This document shows, piece after piece, positions 1 through 8,427 of a DNA stretch of 64,000 nucleotides; positions within the stretch are counted from its first letter, which is position 1; every line of letters begins with the position of its first letter. Both the position numbers and the translations under genes were made by a program. This stretch comes from an uncultured Pseudomonadota bacterium (GTDB lineage Bacteria; Myxococcota_A; UBA9160; PR03), in contig CAADGG010000060.1 in assembly GCA_900696485.1 (NCBI GenBank), positions 1 through 64,000 on the forward strand. The letters are read 5' to 3'. The notes beneath the pieces are model-generated. The model was given only the letters and a program-made list of their open reading frames with translations, was not told the origin of the DNA and ran no database searches.

Positions 1-41
1 ATCGGCTCCTGCGACGGTCGAAACCCGCCGCGACGGAAGGA

Positions 42-1643
42 TCAGCCTCGGGCGACTTCGGTAGCGATGCGCTTGGCCCACGGATAGTCGGCCTTGCCAC
101 TCGGCGAACGCATCACCTGGTCTACGACGTGCAGGACCCGAGGCACCTTGTAGCTGGCGAGCTGCTTGCGGCAGTGCGCCAGCACGTCCTCTGGCGCCGG
201 CTGGCGCCCGGGACGCAGCTGCACGATGGCCGCGACCTTCTCGCCCCAGCGCGGATCCGGAACCCCGACGACGAGCGTATCGAAGACATCCGGGTGTGAT
301 TTCAGCGCGCCTTCGACCTCCTCGGGGAAGATCTTCTCGCCGCCGGAGTTGATGCACTGCGAGCCGCGTCCGAAGACGGTGACGGTGCCGTCGGCCTCGC
401 GACGCGCGAAGTCTCCGATCAAAACGTGGCGCACTCCGCCGTACTCGACGAACGTGCGCGCGCTCTTCTCCGGATCCTTCCAGTAGCCGAGCGGCACCCG
501 CCCGCGCAGCGCCACCTTGCCGATCTCGCCCGAGCCGGGCGCGAGCTCGTGGCCGTCGTCATCGATGACGACGGTGTTGCTGTCCATCTGGAACTTGATG
601 CCGCCATCAGGCTGCGCGCCTCCGGCGTCGTAGCCATGCGAACCCGTTTCCGACGAGCCGAAGTTATCGAGGATCACGAGCTTCGGAAAGTGCTGGCGCA
701 GCTGCGCCTTCACCGGCGGAGACAGGATCGCGCCGGCCGACGACAACACGAACAGCGACGAGAGGTCGTACGACACGCCGGGCTCGTCGAGCGCCTCGGC
801 GAGCGGCCGCGCCATCGCATCGCCGACGATCGACAGCGAGACGGCGCGCTCGTCCTGGACTGCCTGCCAGACCGAGCGGGCGTCGAACCGCGGCACCAGC
901 ACCGCCTCGAAACCCTGCAGCAGCGCGATCCAGGTGCCGAGCTGGCCGGCGCCGTGGATCATCGGCGCCGCCGACGCCACCGCCTGGGGCTGCTTCGCCG
1001 CGGCGCGCTCGGCGACGTCCTCGGGTCGCTCCGGCGCCGCTCCCATCGGGTTGCCGCCCATCATGCCGGCGAAGAAGAAGTCCTCCTGGCGCCACATCAC
1101 GCCCTTCGGCATGCCGGTCGTCCCGCCGGTGTAGATGATGTAGAGGTCGTCCGGCGAGCGCGGCGCGAAATCCCGCACCGGGGATCCCGCCGCAACGATC
1201 GCATCATAGGACTCCGTGTGCTCCGGCAGCGGGGCGCCGCCAGAACCGTCGTCGACCGCGATCACCGTACGCAGCCGTGGGCAGCGCTCCCGGATCACCG
1301 CCACGCGGGGTGCGAGTTCACGGTGGTGCAACAGCGCAACGGACTCGGAATCATCGACGAGGTAGCGCAGCTCCTCCTCGACATAGCGGAAGTTCACGTT
1401 GATCGGCACCGCACGGATCTTGAAGCACGCGATCATTGCCTCGATGTACTCGACGCAGTTGCCGAGATACAACGCCACGTGTTCCCCGGCGCCGACGCCG
1501 CGCTGCTGGAGCCCGTGCGCAAGCCGATTGGCCCGCTCCTCGAGCTCGGCGTAGCGACGGCGCTGTTTCCCGCACACCAGTGCGGTGCGTTCCGGCACGC
1601 GGTCGACGATCGACTCGAAAAGGTCTGCGAGGTTGTAGTGCAT
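42..1643 (-). CDS. FadD19-like acyl/steroid-CoA ligase
   Basis: AMP-dependent acyl-CoA synthetase of 533 aa. It would activate a carboxylic acid as an acyl-adenylate and transfer it to CoA. The adenylation motif YTGGTTGMPKG is at about residues 171-181, the hinge region GRGSQCINSGGEK lies in the C-terminal third, and the catalytic Lys is in SPSGKADY near the end. The N-terminus (MHYNLADLFE, then INVNFRYVEEELRYL) closely resembles, from memory, mycobacterial FadD19, the ligase for C-24-branched sterol side chains. The frame stays open upstream, but homology begins at ATG 1643. It is the last gene of a co-directional cluster with two thiolase-fold proteins and two DUF35 proteins. Family is certain; the steroid substrate is inferred from resemblance and context. 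Confidence 0.9.
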   Translation of the reverse strand: MHYNLADLFESIVDRVPERTALVCGKQRRRYAELEERANRLAHGLQQRGVGAGEHVALYLGNCVEYIEAMIACFKIRAVPINVNFRYVEEELRYLVDDSESVALLHHRELAPRVAVIRERCPRLRTVIAVDDGSGGAPLPEHTESYDAIVAAGSPVRDFAPRSPDDLYIIYTGGTTGMPKGVMWRQEDFFFAGMMGGNPMGAAPERPEDVAERAAAKQPQAVASAAPMIHGAGQLGTWIALLQGFEAVLVPRFDARSVWQAVQDERAVSLSIVGDAMARPLAEALDEPGVSYDLSSLFVLSSAGAILSPPVKAQLRQHFPKLVILDNFGSSETGSHGYDAGGAQPDGGIKFQMDSNTVVIDDDGHELAPGSGEIGKVALRGRVPLGYWKDPEKSARTFVEYGGVRHVLIGDFARREADGTVTVFGRGSQCINSGGEKIFPEEVEGALKSHPDVFDTLVVGVPDPRWGEKVAAIVQLRPGRQPAPEDVLAHCRKQLASYKVPRVLHVVDQVMRSPSGKADYPWAKRIATEVARG

Positions 1644-1672
1644 GGCGCGCTCCTCCTGTGCGGACTGCGGCC

Positions 1673-2830
1673 TCAGGGGCGTTCGCTGCGCACGATCCAC
1701 ATCGAGAAGAACTGTGAGCCGCCACCGTACGCATGCCCGAGCGCCGTCCGGGCGCCGTCCACCTGATGCGCGCCGGCCTGGCCGCGGACTTGCATCGCCG
1801 CTTCCGCGAAGCGCAACATGCCGGAAGCCCCGATCGGATTCGACGACAACACGCCGCCGGACATGTTGACGGGCAGATCGCCGTCGGGTGCGGTGGCGCC
1901 CTCGTAGGTCATCTTCCAGCCGGAACCGACCGGGGCGAAGCCCAGGTTCTCCAACCACATCGGCTCGAACCACGAGAACGGCACATAGATCTCCGCGCAG
2001 TCGATCTCGCGCCGTGGATCGGTGATGCCGGCCTTGGCGTAGACCTCCTGCGCACACTCCTGCCCGGCCCGCGGATTCACCTTCTCCTGTCCGGCAAACT
2101 GCGTCGGCTCGCTGCGCATCGCCGTCGCGTGGATCCACGCCGGCGGGTGCGCACCGCCCGTCGCCGCACGCTCGCTCGACAACACCAGCGCGCACGCGCC
2201 GTCGGACGACGGGCAGGTCTCGTGGAAGCGGATCGGATCCCACAGCATCGGCGAGTTCGCGACGGTCTCGAACGAGAGATCCGGCTCACGCAGATGGGCG
2301 TAGGGGTTCTTGTTGGCGTTGCTCCGGTCCTTCAGCGCGACGCGGATCCCGGTGTCCTCCGGCGCGCCGCTGCGCTGCATGTACGAGCGGATCAGCGGCG
2401 CGAAGTACCCGCCGGCGCCGGCCACGACAGCGGACTGCAACGGAGTCTTCACCGTGAGCGCCCACATCGCGTTGCTTTCGCTCTGCTTCTCGAACGCGAC
2501 CGTCAACACACGCTCGTGGAGTCCGGCCTGGATCAGGTTCGCGGCGACGACCGCCGTCGAGCCGCCGACCGATCCGGCCGTGTGGACCCTCAGCAGCGGT
2601 TTGCCGGCGGCGCCGAGCGCATCGGCCAGGTAGAGCTCGGGCATCATCACGCCCTCGAACATGTCCGGCGCCTTGCCGAGGACGACGGCGTCGATGTCGC
2701 CCCAGTCGAGTCCGGCATCCGCCAGCGCGCGCTCGGCGGCTTCGCGCACGAGGCCGGCGATCGATACATCGTCGCGGCGCGCCGTGTGGTGCGTCTGTCC
2801 GATCCCGATCACCGCGCAGCGTTCCGCCAT
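1673..2830 (-). CDS. Thiolase-fold protein, Ltp3-like (putative acyl-CoA retro-aldolase subunit)
   Basis: Thiolase-superfamily protein of 385 aa. The usual nucleophilic Cys motif is replaced: the region reads RVHTAGSVGGSTA, so it is unlikely to be a true thiolase. The pattern (VVLGKAPDMFEGVMMPEL, then KQSESNAMWAL, C-terminal HAYGGGSQFFSMW) matches, from memory, actinobacterial Ltp3, which acts with a DUF35 partner in retro-aldol cleavage of branched sterol side chains. A GTG lies one codon upstream, but ATG 2830 overlaps the stop of the preceding gene as TGATG, indicating translational coupling. The gene sits between the Ltp4-like gene and the FadD19-like ligase. Superfamily assignment is firm; the retro-aldolase role is inferred. 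Confidence 0.87.
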   Translation of the reverse strand: MAERCAVIGIGQTHHTARRDDVSIAGLVREAAERALADAGLDWGDIDAVVLGKAPDMFEGVMMPELYLADALGAAGKPLLRVHTAGSVGGSTAVVAANLIQAGLHERVLTVAFEKQSESNAMWALTVKTPLQSAVVAGAGGYFAPLIRSYMQRSGAPEDTGIRVALKDRSNANKNPYAHLREPDLSFETVANSPMLWDPIRFHETCPSSDGACALVLSSERAATGGAHPPAWIHATAMRSEPTQFAGQEKVNPRAGQECAQEVYAKAGITDPRREIDCAEIYVPFSWFEPMWLENLGFAPVGSGWKMTYEGATAPDGDLPVNMSGGVLSSNPIGASGMLRFAEAAMQVRGQAGAHQVDGARTALGHAYGGGSQFFSMWIVRSERP

Positions 2831-3879
2831 CACTCGCCCTCCAGCACGCAGACCAGGTTCTGCTGCAGGCAGGGACCCGACGTCGCGTGCGCGACGGTGC
2901 GGCGGGCGCTCCCGTCGTGGATGCGCCGCGCGGCCTCGCCGATCCGGATCAGGCCGGCGACCATCATCGGATTCGCGGCGAGCGCCCCTCCGGACGGGTT
3001 GATCTGCGTGTCCTCGGCGAGGCCGAGGGCCTCGCGCAGGATGTACTCCTGATGCGTGAACGGCGCATGCAGCTCGGCGACGTCCACCGGCCTGCGCGCC
3101 ACGCCGGCCTTCTCGCCGGCAATCCGGGTCGATGCCGACCGCGTGAGGTCGCGGGCTCCGAGCGCGTGCAGGTCGGCGCGATGATCGATGCCGCGGATCC
3201 AGGCCGGCCGCTCGCAGACCTGCCGCGCGCGATCGCCGGCCACCAGCACCAGAGCGGCCGCGCCGTCGGAGATCGGCGCACAGTCATGCTTGCGCAGCGG
3301 TGAGGCCAGGTACGGCGCATCGAGCAGATCGTCGATCGCGAAATCGCCGGCCACCGTCGCGTGCGGGTTGCCCTTGGCGTCGCGTCGACTGCGGGCGGCG
3401 ACGGCCGCCAGATCGCGCTCGCTGCGGCCGCTCTTCTCGAGCCACGCACGCGCCTGCAAGGCGGCCAGCGACACCGAATCGGGCCACAGGGGCGCCACGA
3501 CGTAGGGATCGAGCTGCCGCGACAGGACCTCCGGCAGATCTCCCGGTGAGGACTTGCCGAAGCTGTAGACCAGCGCGGTCTCGGCCTGGCCGGTCTGGAT
3601 CTTCACCCAGGCCTCGTAGAGCGCCCAGGCGCCGTCCATCTCGACATGGGACTCGGCGATCGGCGGCCACGCGCCGGCGGCGTCGAGCGCCAGCACGAAT
3701 GCGAACGGCTGGCCCTGCAGGAAGTCCGTCGAGCCCGAACACGTGAAGTCGAAGGGCCGCTCGACGCCGCTGCGTTGCACGGCTTCCTGCACGACCGGCA
3801 GCAGGATCTCGACTTCGTTGCGCAGGTCGCGCCGTGCGTGCCGGGACTGGGCGAAGGAGACGATCGCCACCTCGCGCAT
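2830..3879 (-). CDS. Thiolase-fold protein, Ltp4-like (putative acyl-CoA retro-aldolase subunit)
   Basis: Thiolase-superfamily protein of 349 aa. The catalytic-Cys position of thiolases reads SHVEMDGAWALYE, without Cys. The motifs LWPDSVSLAALQAR and HATSGPCLQQNLV closely recall mycobacterial Ltp4. Its start overlaps the stop of the upstream DUF35 gene (TGATG at 3879) and its stop overlaps the Ltp3-like start in the same way, so the three are probably translated together and form a complex. In characterised Ltp2-ChsH2-type systems the thiolase-fold subunit and the DUF35 subunit together make the aldolase. Substrate assignment (C-24-branched sterol side-chain CoA thioesters) is inferred. Confidence 0.87.
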   Translation of the reverse strand: MREVAIVSFAQSRHARRDLRNEVEILLPVVQEAVQRSGVERPFDFTCSGSTDFLQGQPFAFVLALDAAGAWPPIAESHVEMDGAWALYEAWVKIQTGQAETALVYSFGKSSPGDLPEVLSRQLDPYVVAPLWPDSVSLAALQARAWLEKSGRSERDLAAVAARSRRDAKGNPHATVAGDFAIDDLLDAPYLASPLRKHDCAPISDGAAALVLVAGDRARQVCERPAWIRGIDHRADLHALGARDLTRSASTRIAGEKAGVARRPVDVAELHAPFTHQEYILREALGLAEDTQINPSGGALAANPMMVAGLIRIGEAARRIHDGSARRTVAHATSGPCLQQNLVCVLEGE

Positions 3880-4379
3880 CACAGGTGCTCCCGCAGCTGA
3901 TCGAAGGGAACGTCCGGTTCGCCGGTCGGCTCGAACCAGCGGATGCTCTGCAGCGTCGGCGCGAGCCGGTCCGGTTCCACCCACGCGGCCGCCACGCGCA
4001 TGCCGATCCGCACCTCGTCGAGCGGACAGCCCTGCACGACGCTGAAGAACGGCACGTCGGCGCCGTCGAGCAGGACGTGCACGCAGGCGAACGGCAGCGG
4101 CACGTCGAGGTTCTCGGACGGCACACGGACGATCGCGAAGGTGAGGATCGTGCCGCGATCGGAGACGTGAACCTCCTCTTCCGTCGCGACCGCACAGCGC
4201 GGACACGAGCCACGGGGCGGCACGTAGACCTTGGTGCAGACGGGGCAGCGTTGGCCGAGGATCCTGCCCTCTGCGATGCCGTGCAGGAAGCGTGACGTCG
4301 CGATCCCAGCGGTGTAGTGGTACGTGAGCCGCATGGGGGTCTGGATCGACCGCACCGGTTTTCGTTCGGCATCGCTCAT
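3879..4379 (-). CDS. DUF35 OB-fold protein with zinc ribbon
   Basis: A 166-aa DUF35 protein: an N-terminal rubredoxin-like zinc ribbon (CPVC, then CPRC 14 residues later) followed by an OB-fold (DRGTILTFAIVRVP, then FACVHVLLDG). DUF35 proteins partner thiolase-fold enzymes and help bind acyl-CoA. ATG 4379 is preferred over an ATG eight codons upstream because it overlaps the preceding stop as ATGA. From memory, the mycobacterial counterpart (Rv3521 type) is about as long as this gene and its upstream neighbour together, so the two may be a split form of one protein. Confidence 0.85.
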   Translation of the reverse strand: MSDAERKPVRSIQTPMRLTYHYTAGIATSRFLHGIAEGRILGQRCPVCTKVYVPPRGSCPRCAVATEEEVHVSDRGTILTFAIVRVPSENLDVPLPFACVHVLLDGADVPFFSVVQGCPLDEVRIGMRVAAAWVEPDRLAPTLQSIRWFEPTGEPDVPFDQLREHL

Positions 4380-4837
4380 CGAGACGTCTCCAGCTCGAAG
4401 CATTCGATGTCGCCGATCTCACCGACGGTCTCGGCGCGCCAGCGCGGGCGGACCCGGGCCCCCGTTCGCAGTCGCGCCGGATCGGCGTCGACGACATGCA
4501 GCAGCGCCGTGTCGGCGCCATCGAGGCGGATCAAGGCGTAGGCGAACGGCCGCGCGAGCGGCTGCTTGTCGCGCGGCTTTGCAACGAAGGTCCAGGACTC
4601 GATGACGCCGCCCGGACCGACCTCCACGAAGCGATCGCTGACCGCGGCGCCGGTCTCCGGGTCTGCCTCCGCCGGCGGGCACAGCACGCGGCCGGCCGAC
4701 GTCTCGACGCCGACGATCTTGCGCTCGCGGAGCGCCGTGAAGAAGCGCGAGAGCACGGGGCCGACCGAACGCCGGTACGGGTATTCGAGGACGTGCGGGG
4801 CCGACAGGATGTCGGCGGCCTGCGTCTGCTGGCTCAT
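4376..4837 (-). CDS. DUF35-like OB-fold protein with degenerate zinc ribbon
   Basis: A 153-aa protein whose second half has the DUF35 OB-fold pattern (VESWTFVAKPR, then PFAYALIRLDGADTALLHVV). The zinc-ribbon region keeps only one Cys (GRVLCPPAEADP), so metal binding is probably lost. It overlaps the downstream zinc-ribbon DUF35 gene by ATGA and follows the KstR-like regulator by 93 bases. It is probably the second half of a two-chain DUF35 unit serving the Ltp3/Ltp4-like pair. The role is inferred; family membership is well supported by sequence pattern and context. Confidence 0.8.
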   Translation of the reverse strand: MSQQTQAADILSAPHVLEYPYRRSVGPVLSRFFTALRERKIVGVETSAGRVLCPPAEADPETGAAVSDRFVEVGPGGVIESWTFVAKPRDKQPLARPFAYALIRLDGADTALLHVVDADPARLRTGARVRPRWRAETVGEIGDIECFELETSR

Positions 4838-4930
4838 GCAGGGCTCCGGGGCGTGGCGCGCCGCGTCGAAGACGGCGGCCGGGATCCGCTGCGATTCGAC
4901 GAACTCTCGGGCGCGGGACTCATGGCGCGC

Positions 4931-5764
4931 TCAACGCGGCTCGGGATCGAGGATCAGCTCGGCTGCGACGCGGACGTGCTCGACCACCGCGCGCTCGTCG
5001 TGCAGGCCGGCTGCCCATCCGACCAGCGCGGAGAACCAGGTGTGCGTGAGCGTCTGCGCGATGTCGTGCTCACGCTGCGCGAGCCGCCGCGTCGGCGGGG
5101 CGTCGCGGCGCGCGCGCGCGCGGGAACCCACGCCGCCGGCGCCGCCATCGAGTGGCGCCGAGAGGTCCGGCGCCTCGCCGCGCAGCGCGGCGGCGATCAG
5201 CCGCGCCATCCGCAGCTGGAACGCCGCCACCTGGACCGCGAGATCCTCGGAACCCGTGAGCGAGCGGATCAGCGCTCGGGCGAACGGCGTGCGACCGATC
5301 AGCGCGCGGCTGGTGCGCCGGAAGAACTCGACGACGCGCCGGTAGGGCGTGGCGCCAGCGGGCGGCCGCACGGCCAGCGCCTGTTCGAGACGCGTCACCT
5401 CCTCGTTCAGCGCGAACAGGAGGATGTCCTCCTTCGAGCGGAAGTACTTGTAGAGCGTCCCGAGCGCGACGTCCGAGCGCTCGGCGACATCGCGCAGCCG
5501 TACGGCCTCGAAGCCGCCCTGCTCGGCCAGTTCGACCGCCGCGTCGACGATCCGGCGCATCCGGCGCAGTTGGTTCGCAGCCAGGCGGGCGACGGGGGGC
5601 TCCGGAACGGGCGGCGTCCCGGCGACCGGCGGGGTCGGCTCAGCCGCTCCGGCCGTCGCGGTCCGCGGCTCCGTGGAGCGAGCCGCCGCGGAGCCGGGCG
5701 TGCGCGCGGGCGCGCCGGGGCTCGGAGCCGGGCTACCGGAATCGGCCGGGCGGGGGCGGGCCAT
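4931..5764 (-). CDS. TetR-family regulator, KstR-like
   Basis: A 277-aa TetR-family repressor with an unusual Pro/Ala-rich N-terminal extension of about 65 residues. The HTH (FEAVRLRDVAERSDVALGTLYKYFRSKEDIL) follows at about residues 80-115, then an alpha-helical ligand domain (ATPYRRVVEFFRR). It resembles mycobacterial KstR, which is released from DNA by cholesterol-derived CoA thioesters. A perfect KstR consensus site lies 11 bases upstream of the ATG. The gene is positioned to control itself and the downstream DUF35/Ltp/FadD19-like genes. The extension could partly reflect a wrong start, although no better in-frame start was found. Confidence 0.88.
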   Translation of the reverse strand: MARPRPADSGSPAPSPGAPARTPGSAAARSTEPRTATAGAAEPTPPVAGTPPVPEPPVARLAANQLRRMRRIVDAAVELAEQGGFEAVRLRDVAERSDVALGTLYKYFRSKEDILLFALNEEVTRLEQALAVRPPAGATPYRRVVEFFRRTSRALIGRTPFARALIRSLTGSEDLAVQVAAFQLRMARLIAAALRGEAPDLSAPLDGGAGGVGSRARARRDAPPTRRLAQREHDIAQTLTHTWFSALVGWAAGLHDERAVVEHVRVAAELILDPEPR

Positions 5765-5774
5765 GGAGTGGGAT

Positions 5775-5788
5775 TAGAACATGTTTCA
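5775..5788 (-). promoter_or_regulatory. Predicted KstR-type operator
   Basis: The 14-mer TAGAACATGTTTCA fits the KstR consensus TNNAACNNGTTNNA at every fixed position. It lies directly upstream of the KstR-like gene (ATG at 5764), and its right edge includes the stop codon of the SDR gene. The position suggests autoregulation and control of the downstream sterol-type cluster. No second match was noticed upstream of the epoxide hydrolase. Confidence 0.65.
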
Positions 5789-6637
5789 ATCTTGCGAGCA
5801 ACCCGGAGAGCCGGGCCTCGCGGAGGGCCGCGGCGCCCCCGCCGAGAAAGAGGCCGGGGTTTCCTCGCGCACGACGCCGCGCGCCCGCAGCTCGCCGATC
5901 GTGACGATCCGACCGGTCCACGTGGTCGGCTGTTTCGCCATCCACCCGACCGCGTCCGACATGATCACCGGATCCTCGAATCCGAACGCGCTCGGATCCG
6001 CGAGCGTCGCCGCGAAGCCTTCCGTCCAGACGGGCACTTCGAGACGCAGGCAGTTCACCGCCACGCCGCGATCGCGCAGCTCGAAGCCGAGACACTCCGT
6101 CAGTGACTCGAGCGCCTGCTTCGTCACGGTGTAGGACGGCCGACCGAACTGGGGAAGCTTCGCCACGCCCGAGGAGATGTTGATGATGCGCCCGCCGCCC
6201 GCCGCCGCCATTCGCGGACCGAGATGCCAGATCAGCGAGAACGGCGCGTTCAGGTTCACGTCGACGGCCAGCCGCCAGCGCTTCAGGGGATCCTCGAGCG
6301 CCGGCTTCGCCGGTGCGATCGCGGCATTGTTGACCAGCAGATCGCAGCGACCCCAATCTGCGTAGATCCGCTCGACCAGATCGGCGATGGCGGCTTCGTC
6401 GCGGACGTCGAGCGGCGCGGCCCAGGCGCGCCGGCCGCTGGCCTCGACCGCGGCGGCCGTCTCGTCGAGGGTTCCCGGCAGGGCGCCGGGCTTTTCCTGG
6501 GTCGAGCGCGCCGCACAGACGATGTCGTAGCCCTGCTGCGCGAGATCGACGGCGAGCTGGCGGCCGATGCCGCGGCTCGCACCGGTAACGACTGCGACGC
6601 CGGCCACGGCCGTCGGCGCGGTAGGTGCCGTGGTCAT
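5786..6637 (-). CDS. Short-chain dehydrogenase/reductase (SDR)
   Basis: A 283-aa classical SDR. It has an N-terminal Rossmann motif TGASRGIG (about residues 19-26), an NNAA motif (LLVNNAAIAP), catalytic Ser in INISSG and YTVTK with the catalytic Tyr and Lys. The substrate is probably a hydroxy- or keto-acyl or steroid intermediate, given the neighbours. ATG 6637 overlaps the epoxide hydrolase stop as ATGA, so the two are co-translated. Its stop lies inside the KstR-type operator that precedes the regulator. Specific activity cannot be assigned. Confidence 0.88.
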   Translation of the reverse strand: MTTAPTAPTAVAGVAVVTGASRGIGRQLAVDLAQQGYDIVCAARSTQEKPGALPGTLDETAAAVEASGRRAWAAPLDVRDEAAIADLVERIYADWGRCDLLVNNAAIAPAKPALEDPLKRWRLAVDVNLNAPFSLIWHLGPRMAAAGGGRIINISSGVAKLPQFGRPSYTVTKQALESLTECLGFELRDRGVAVNCLRLEVPVWTEGFAATLADPSAFGFEDPVIMSDAVGWMAKQPTTWTGRIVTIGELRARGVVREETPASFSAGAPRPSARPGSPGCSQD

Positions 6638-7794
6638 CCGCGCACCGTGCGGAAGAACGCGCGCACGTCCTCGGTCAGCAGCGCCGGCTCCTCGAGCGCG
6701 GCGAAGTGACCGCCCCGCGGCATCCGCGTCCAGTGCTGCACGTTGAACGCGCGCTCGGCCCACGCGCGCGGCGCGCGGTACAGCTCCTTCGGAAACAACG
6801 CGCAGCCAGTCGGGGTCTCGACGCGCTCGTCGGCCGGGCCGAAGCGGCCGGAGCGCATCGTCTCGTAGTACAGCCGCGTCGACGACGTGATCGACTGGGT
6901 GACCCAGTAGATCATCACGTTGGTCAGCAGCTCGTCCTTCGTGAAGCGTGTCTCGACGTCGCCGTCGCAGTCGCTCCAGGTCCGGAACTTCTCGACGATC
7001 CACGCGGCGAGGCCGGCCGGCGAGTCGTTGAGCCCGTAGCCGAGCGTCTGGGGCTTGGTGCCTTGGATCTGCTGATAGCCGGTCTCTTCCTTCTGGAAGT
7101 GCGCGAGGTCGCCGAGGGCGGCCTTCTCGACGTCGTCGAGCCCCGCCATCGGATCGCTGCCATCGGTCGGCGGGAACGCCACGACCATGTTCAGATGGAT
7201 CCCGACGCAGTGCTCGCGATCGACGAGTGCGTTCTGCGTCGAGATGATGGCGCCCCAGTCCCCTCCCTGCGCGCCGTAGCGCGTGTAGCCGAGACGGGCC
7301 ATCAGTGTGGCGTTCACCTCGGCCATCTGGCGCACGTCCCAGCCGGGCGCACGCGGCGGCTCCGAGAAGCCGTAACCGGGGATCGCCGGGCACACGACGT
7401 GGAAGGCATCGCGCACGCTGCCTCCGTGCTGTGTCGGGTCCGTCAGCGGACCGAGGATCTTGTAGAACTCGAAGATCGAACCCGGCCAGCCGTGCGTCAG
7501 CACGAGTGGAAACGCGTCGGCGTGCGGCGAACGGACGTGCAGGAACCGCACGCGGCGCCCGTCGATTCCCGTCTCGAAGTGCGGGAAGCCGTTCAACAGC
7601 GCCTCGTGGGGGCGCCAGTCGTACTGCGTGCGCCAGTAGTCGACCAGCTCGCGCAGGTACGAAAGCTCGGTGCCATAGGTCCAGCCGGCGCCGTCGAGCT
7701 GATCCGGAAACCGCGTCCGCGTCAGCCGCTCGCGCAGATCCTCCAGCACCGCCTCCGGCACCTCGATCCGAAACGGCTCGATGCCGTCACGCAT
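6634..7794 (-). CDS. EPHX1-type epoxide hydrolase
   Basis: A 386-aa alpha/beta hydrolase of the microsomal-type epoxide hydrolase family. It starts with the EHN domain (IEPFRIEVPEAVLEDLRERL), then the oxyanion motif HGWPGS, the nucleophile motif GAQGGDWGA with Asp, a cap region, and the catalytic His in PRGGHFAALEEP near the C-terminus. It would hydrolyse epoxides to diols. ATG 7794 is chosen because the EHN domain begins there; a start five codons upstream is possible. It is the first gene of the minus-strand cluster, and a large palindromic repeat sits directly upstream. Confidence 0.9.
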   Translation of the reverse strand: MRDGIEPFRIEVPEAVLEDLRERLTRTRFPDQLDGAGWTYGTELSYLRELVDYWRTQYDWRPHEALLNGFPHFETGIDGRRVRFLHVRSPHADAFPLVLTHGWPGSIFEFYKILGPLTDPTQHGGSVRDAFHVVCPAIPGYGFSEPPRAPGWDVRQMAEVNATLMARLGYTRYGAQGGDWGAIISTQNALVDREHCVGIHLNMVVAFPPTDGSDPMAGLDDVEKAALGDLAHFQKEETGYQQIQGTKPQTLGYGLNDSPAGLAAWIVEKFRTWSDCDGDVETRFTKDELLTNVMIYWVTQSITSSTRLYYETMRSGRFGPADERVETPTGCALFPKELYRAPRAWAERAFNVQHWTRMPRGGHFAALEEPALLTEDVRAFFRTVRG

Positions 7795-7846
7795 GCCCAC
7801 ACCTCCCACCGCCGCCCGTCGAGACCACCGCCGTCGAGAAACGGAC

Positions 7847-7942
7847 CGTCAAGAAAGGGGTCGGGTTGCCGCGTCAAGTAACTCGGAACGGCGCTCCCCG
7901 CCATCGAAAAGTTGACGCGGCAACCCGACCCCTTTCTTGACG
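7847..7942. repeat. REP-like inverted repeat, two 31-bp arms
   Basis: Two perfect 31-bp inverted arms (7847-7877 and 7912-7942) flank a 34-bp spacer. Each arm contains the core AACCCGACCCCTTTCTTGAC and has TTGACG at both ends. The same unit, slightly changed inside, recurs once at 45157-45188. The element lies between the VOC gene (stop 7960) and the epoxide hydrolase start. It looks like a REP/BIME-type mobile palindrome; no transposase is present in the window. Confidence 0.85.
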
Positions 7943-7959
7943 CCTGTCTCGACGGCCGG

Positions 7960-8427
7960 TTAGCGGGCGTGGGCGGCGAGGACTTCGGGAGGGGCCTGGA
8001 CGAGTTCGATGAGGACGCCCTCGCCGCTGATCGGGGCGGCGTCGTTGCCTTTGGGGTGCAGGAAGCAGACGTCGTAGCCGGCGGCGCCCTTGCGGATGCC
8101 GCCGGGGGCGAAGCGAACGCCCTGGCCGGTGAGCCAGTCGACGGCGGCGGCCAGATCGTCCACCCAGAGCCCGACGTGGTTGAGCGGCGGGTCGTGGACG
8201 CGCGGCCTGGCCTCGGGATCGATCGGCTGCATCAGATCGACCTCGACGGCGAACGGACCGGCGCCGATGGACGCGATGTCCTCCTCGACGTTCTCGGCCT
8301 CGCTGCGGAAGCTGCCCTTGAGCTCGAGCCCGAGGAGGTCCACCCAGAGCCGGCGCAGCGCCTGCTTGTCGCGGGCGCCGACTGCGATCTGCTGGACGCC
8401 GAGGATGCGGAACGGACGCGCGGACAT
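7960..8427 (-). CDS. VOC-family (glyoxalase-like) protein
   Basis: A 155-aa single-chain vicinal-oxygen-chelate protein with two beta-alpha-beta-beta-beta modules ([13 protein letters not shown], then [18 protein letters not shown], ending IELVQ). The first metal-ligand position carries Gln rather than His; the second-module His and the Glu residues are kept. The family includes lactoylglutathione lyase, methylmalonyl-CoA epimerase and dioxygenases, and the activity here cannot be chosen. A good ribosome-binding site (AGGGAGG) precedes ATG 8427. It is divergent from rimO. Confidence 0.8.
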   Translation of the reverse strand: MSARPFRILGVQQIAVGARDKQALRRLWVDLLGLELKGSFRSEAENVEEDIASIGAGPFAVEVDLMQPIDPEARPRVHDPPLNHVGLWVDDLAAAVDWLTGQGVRFAPGGIRKGAAGYDVCFLHPKGNDAAPISGEGVLIELVQAPPEVLAAHAR

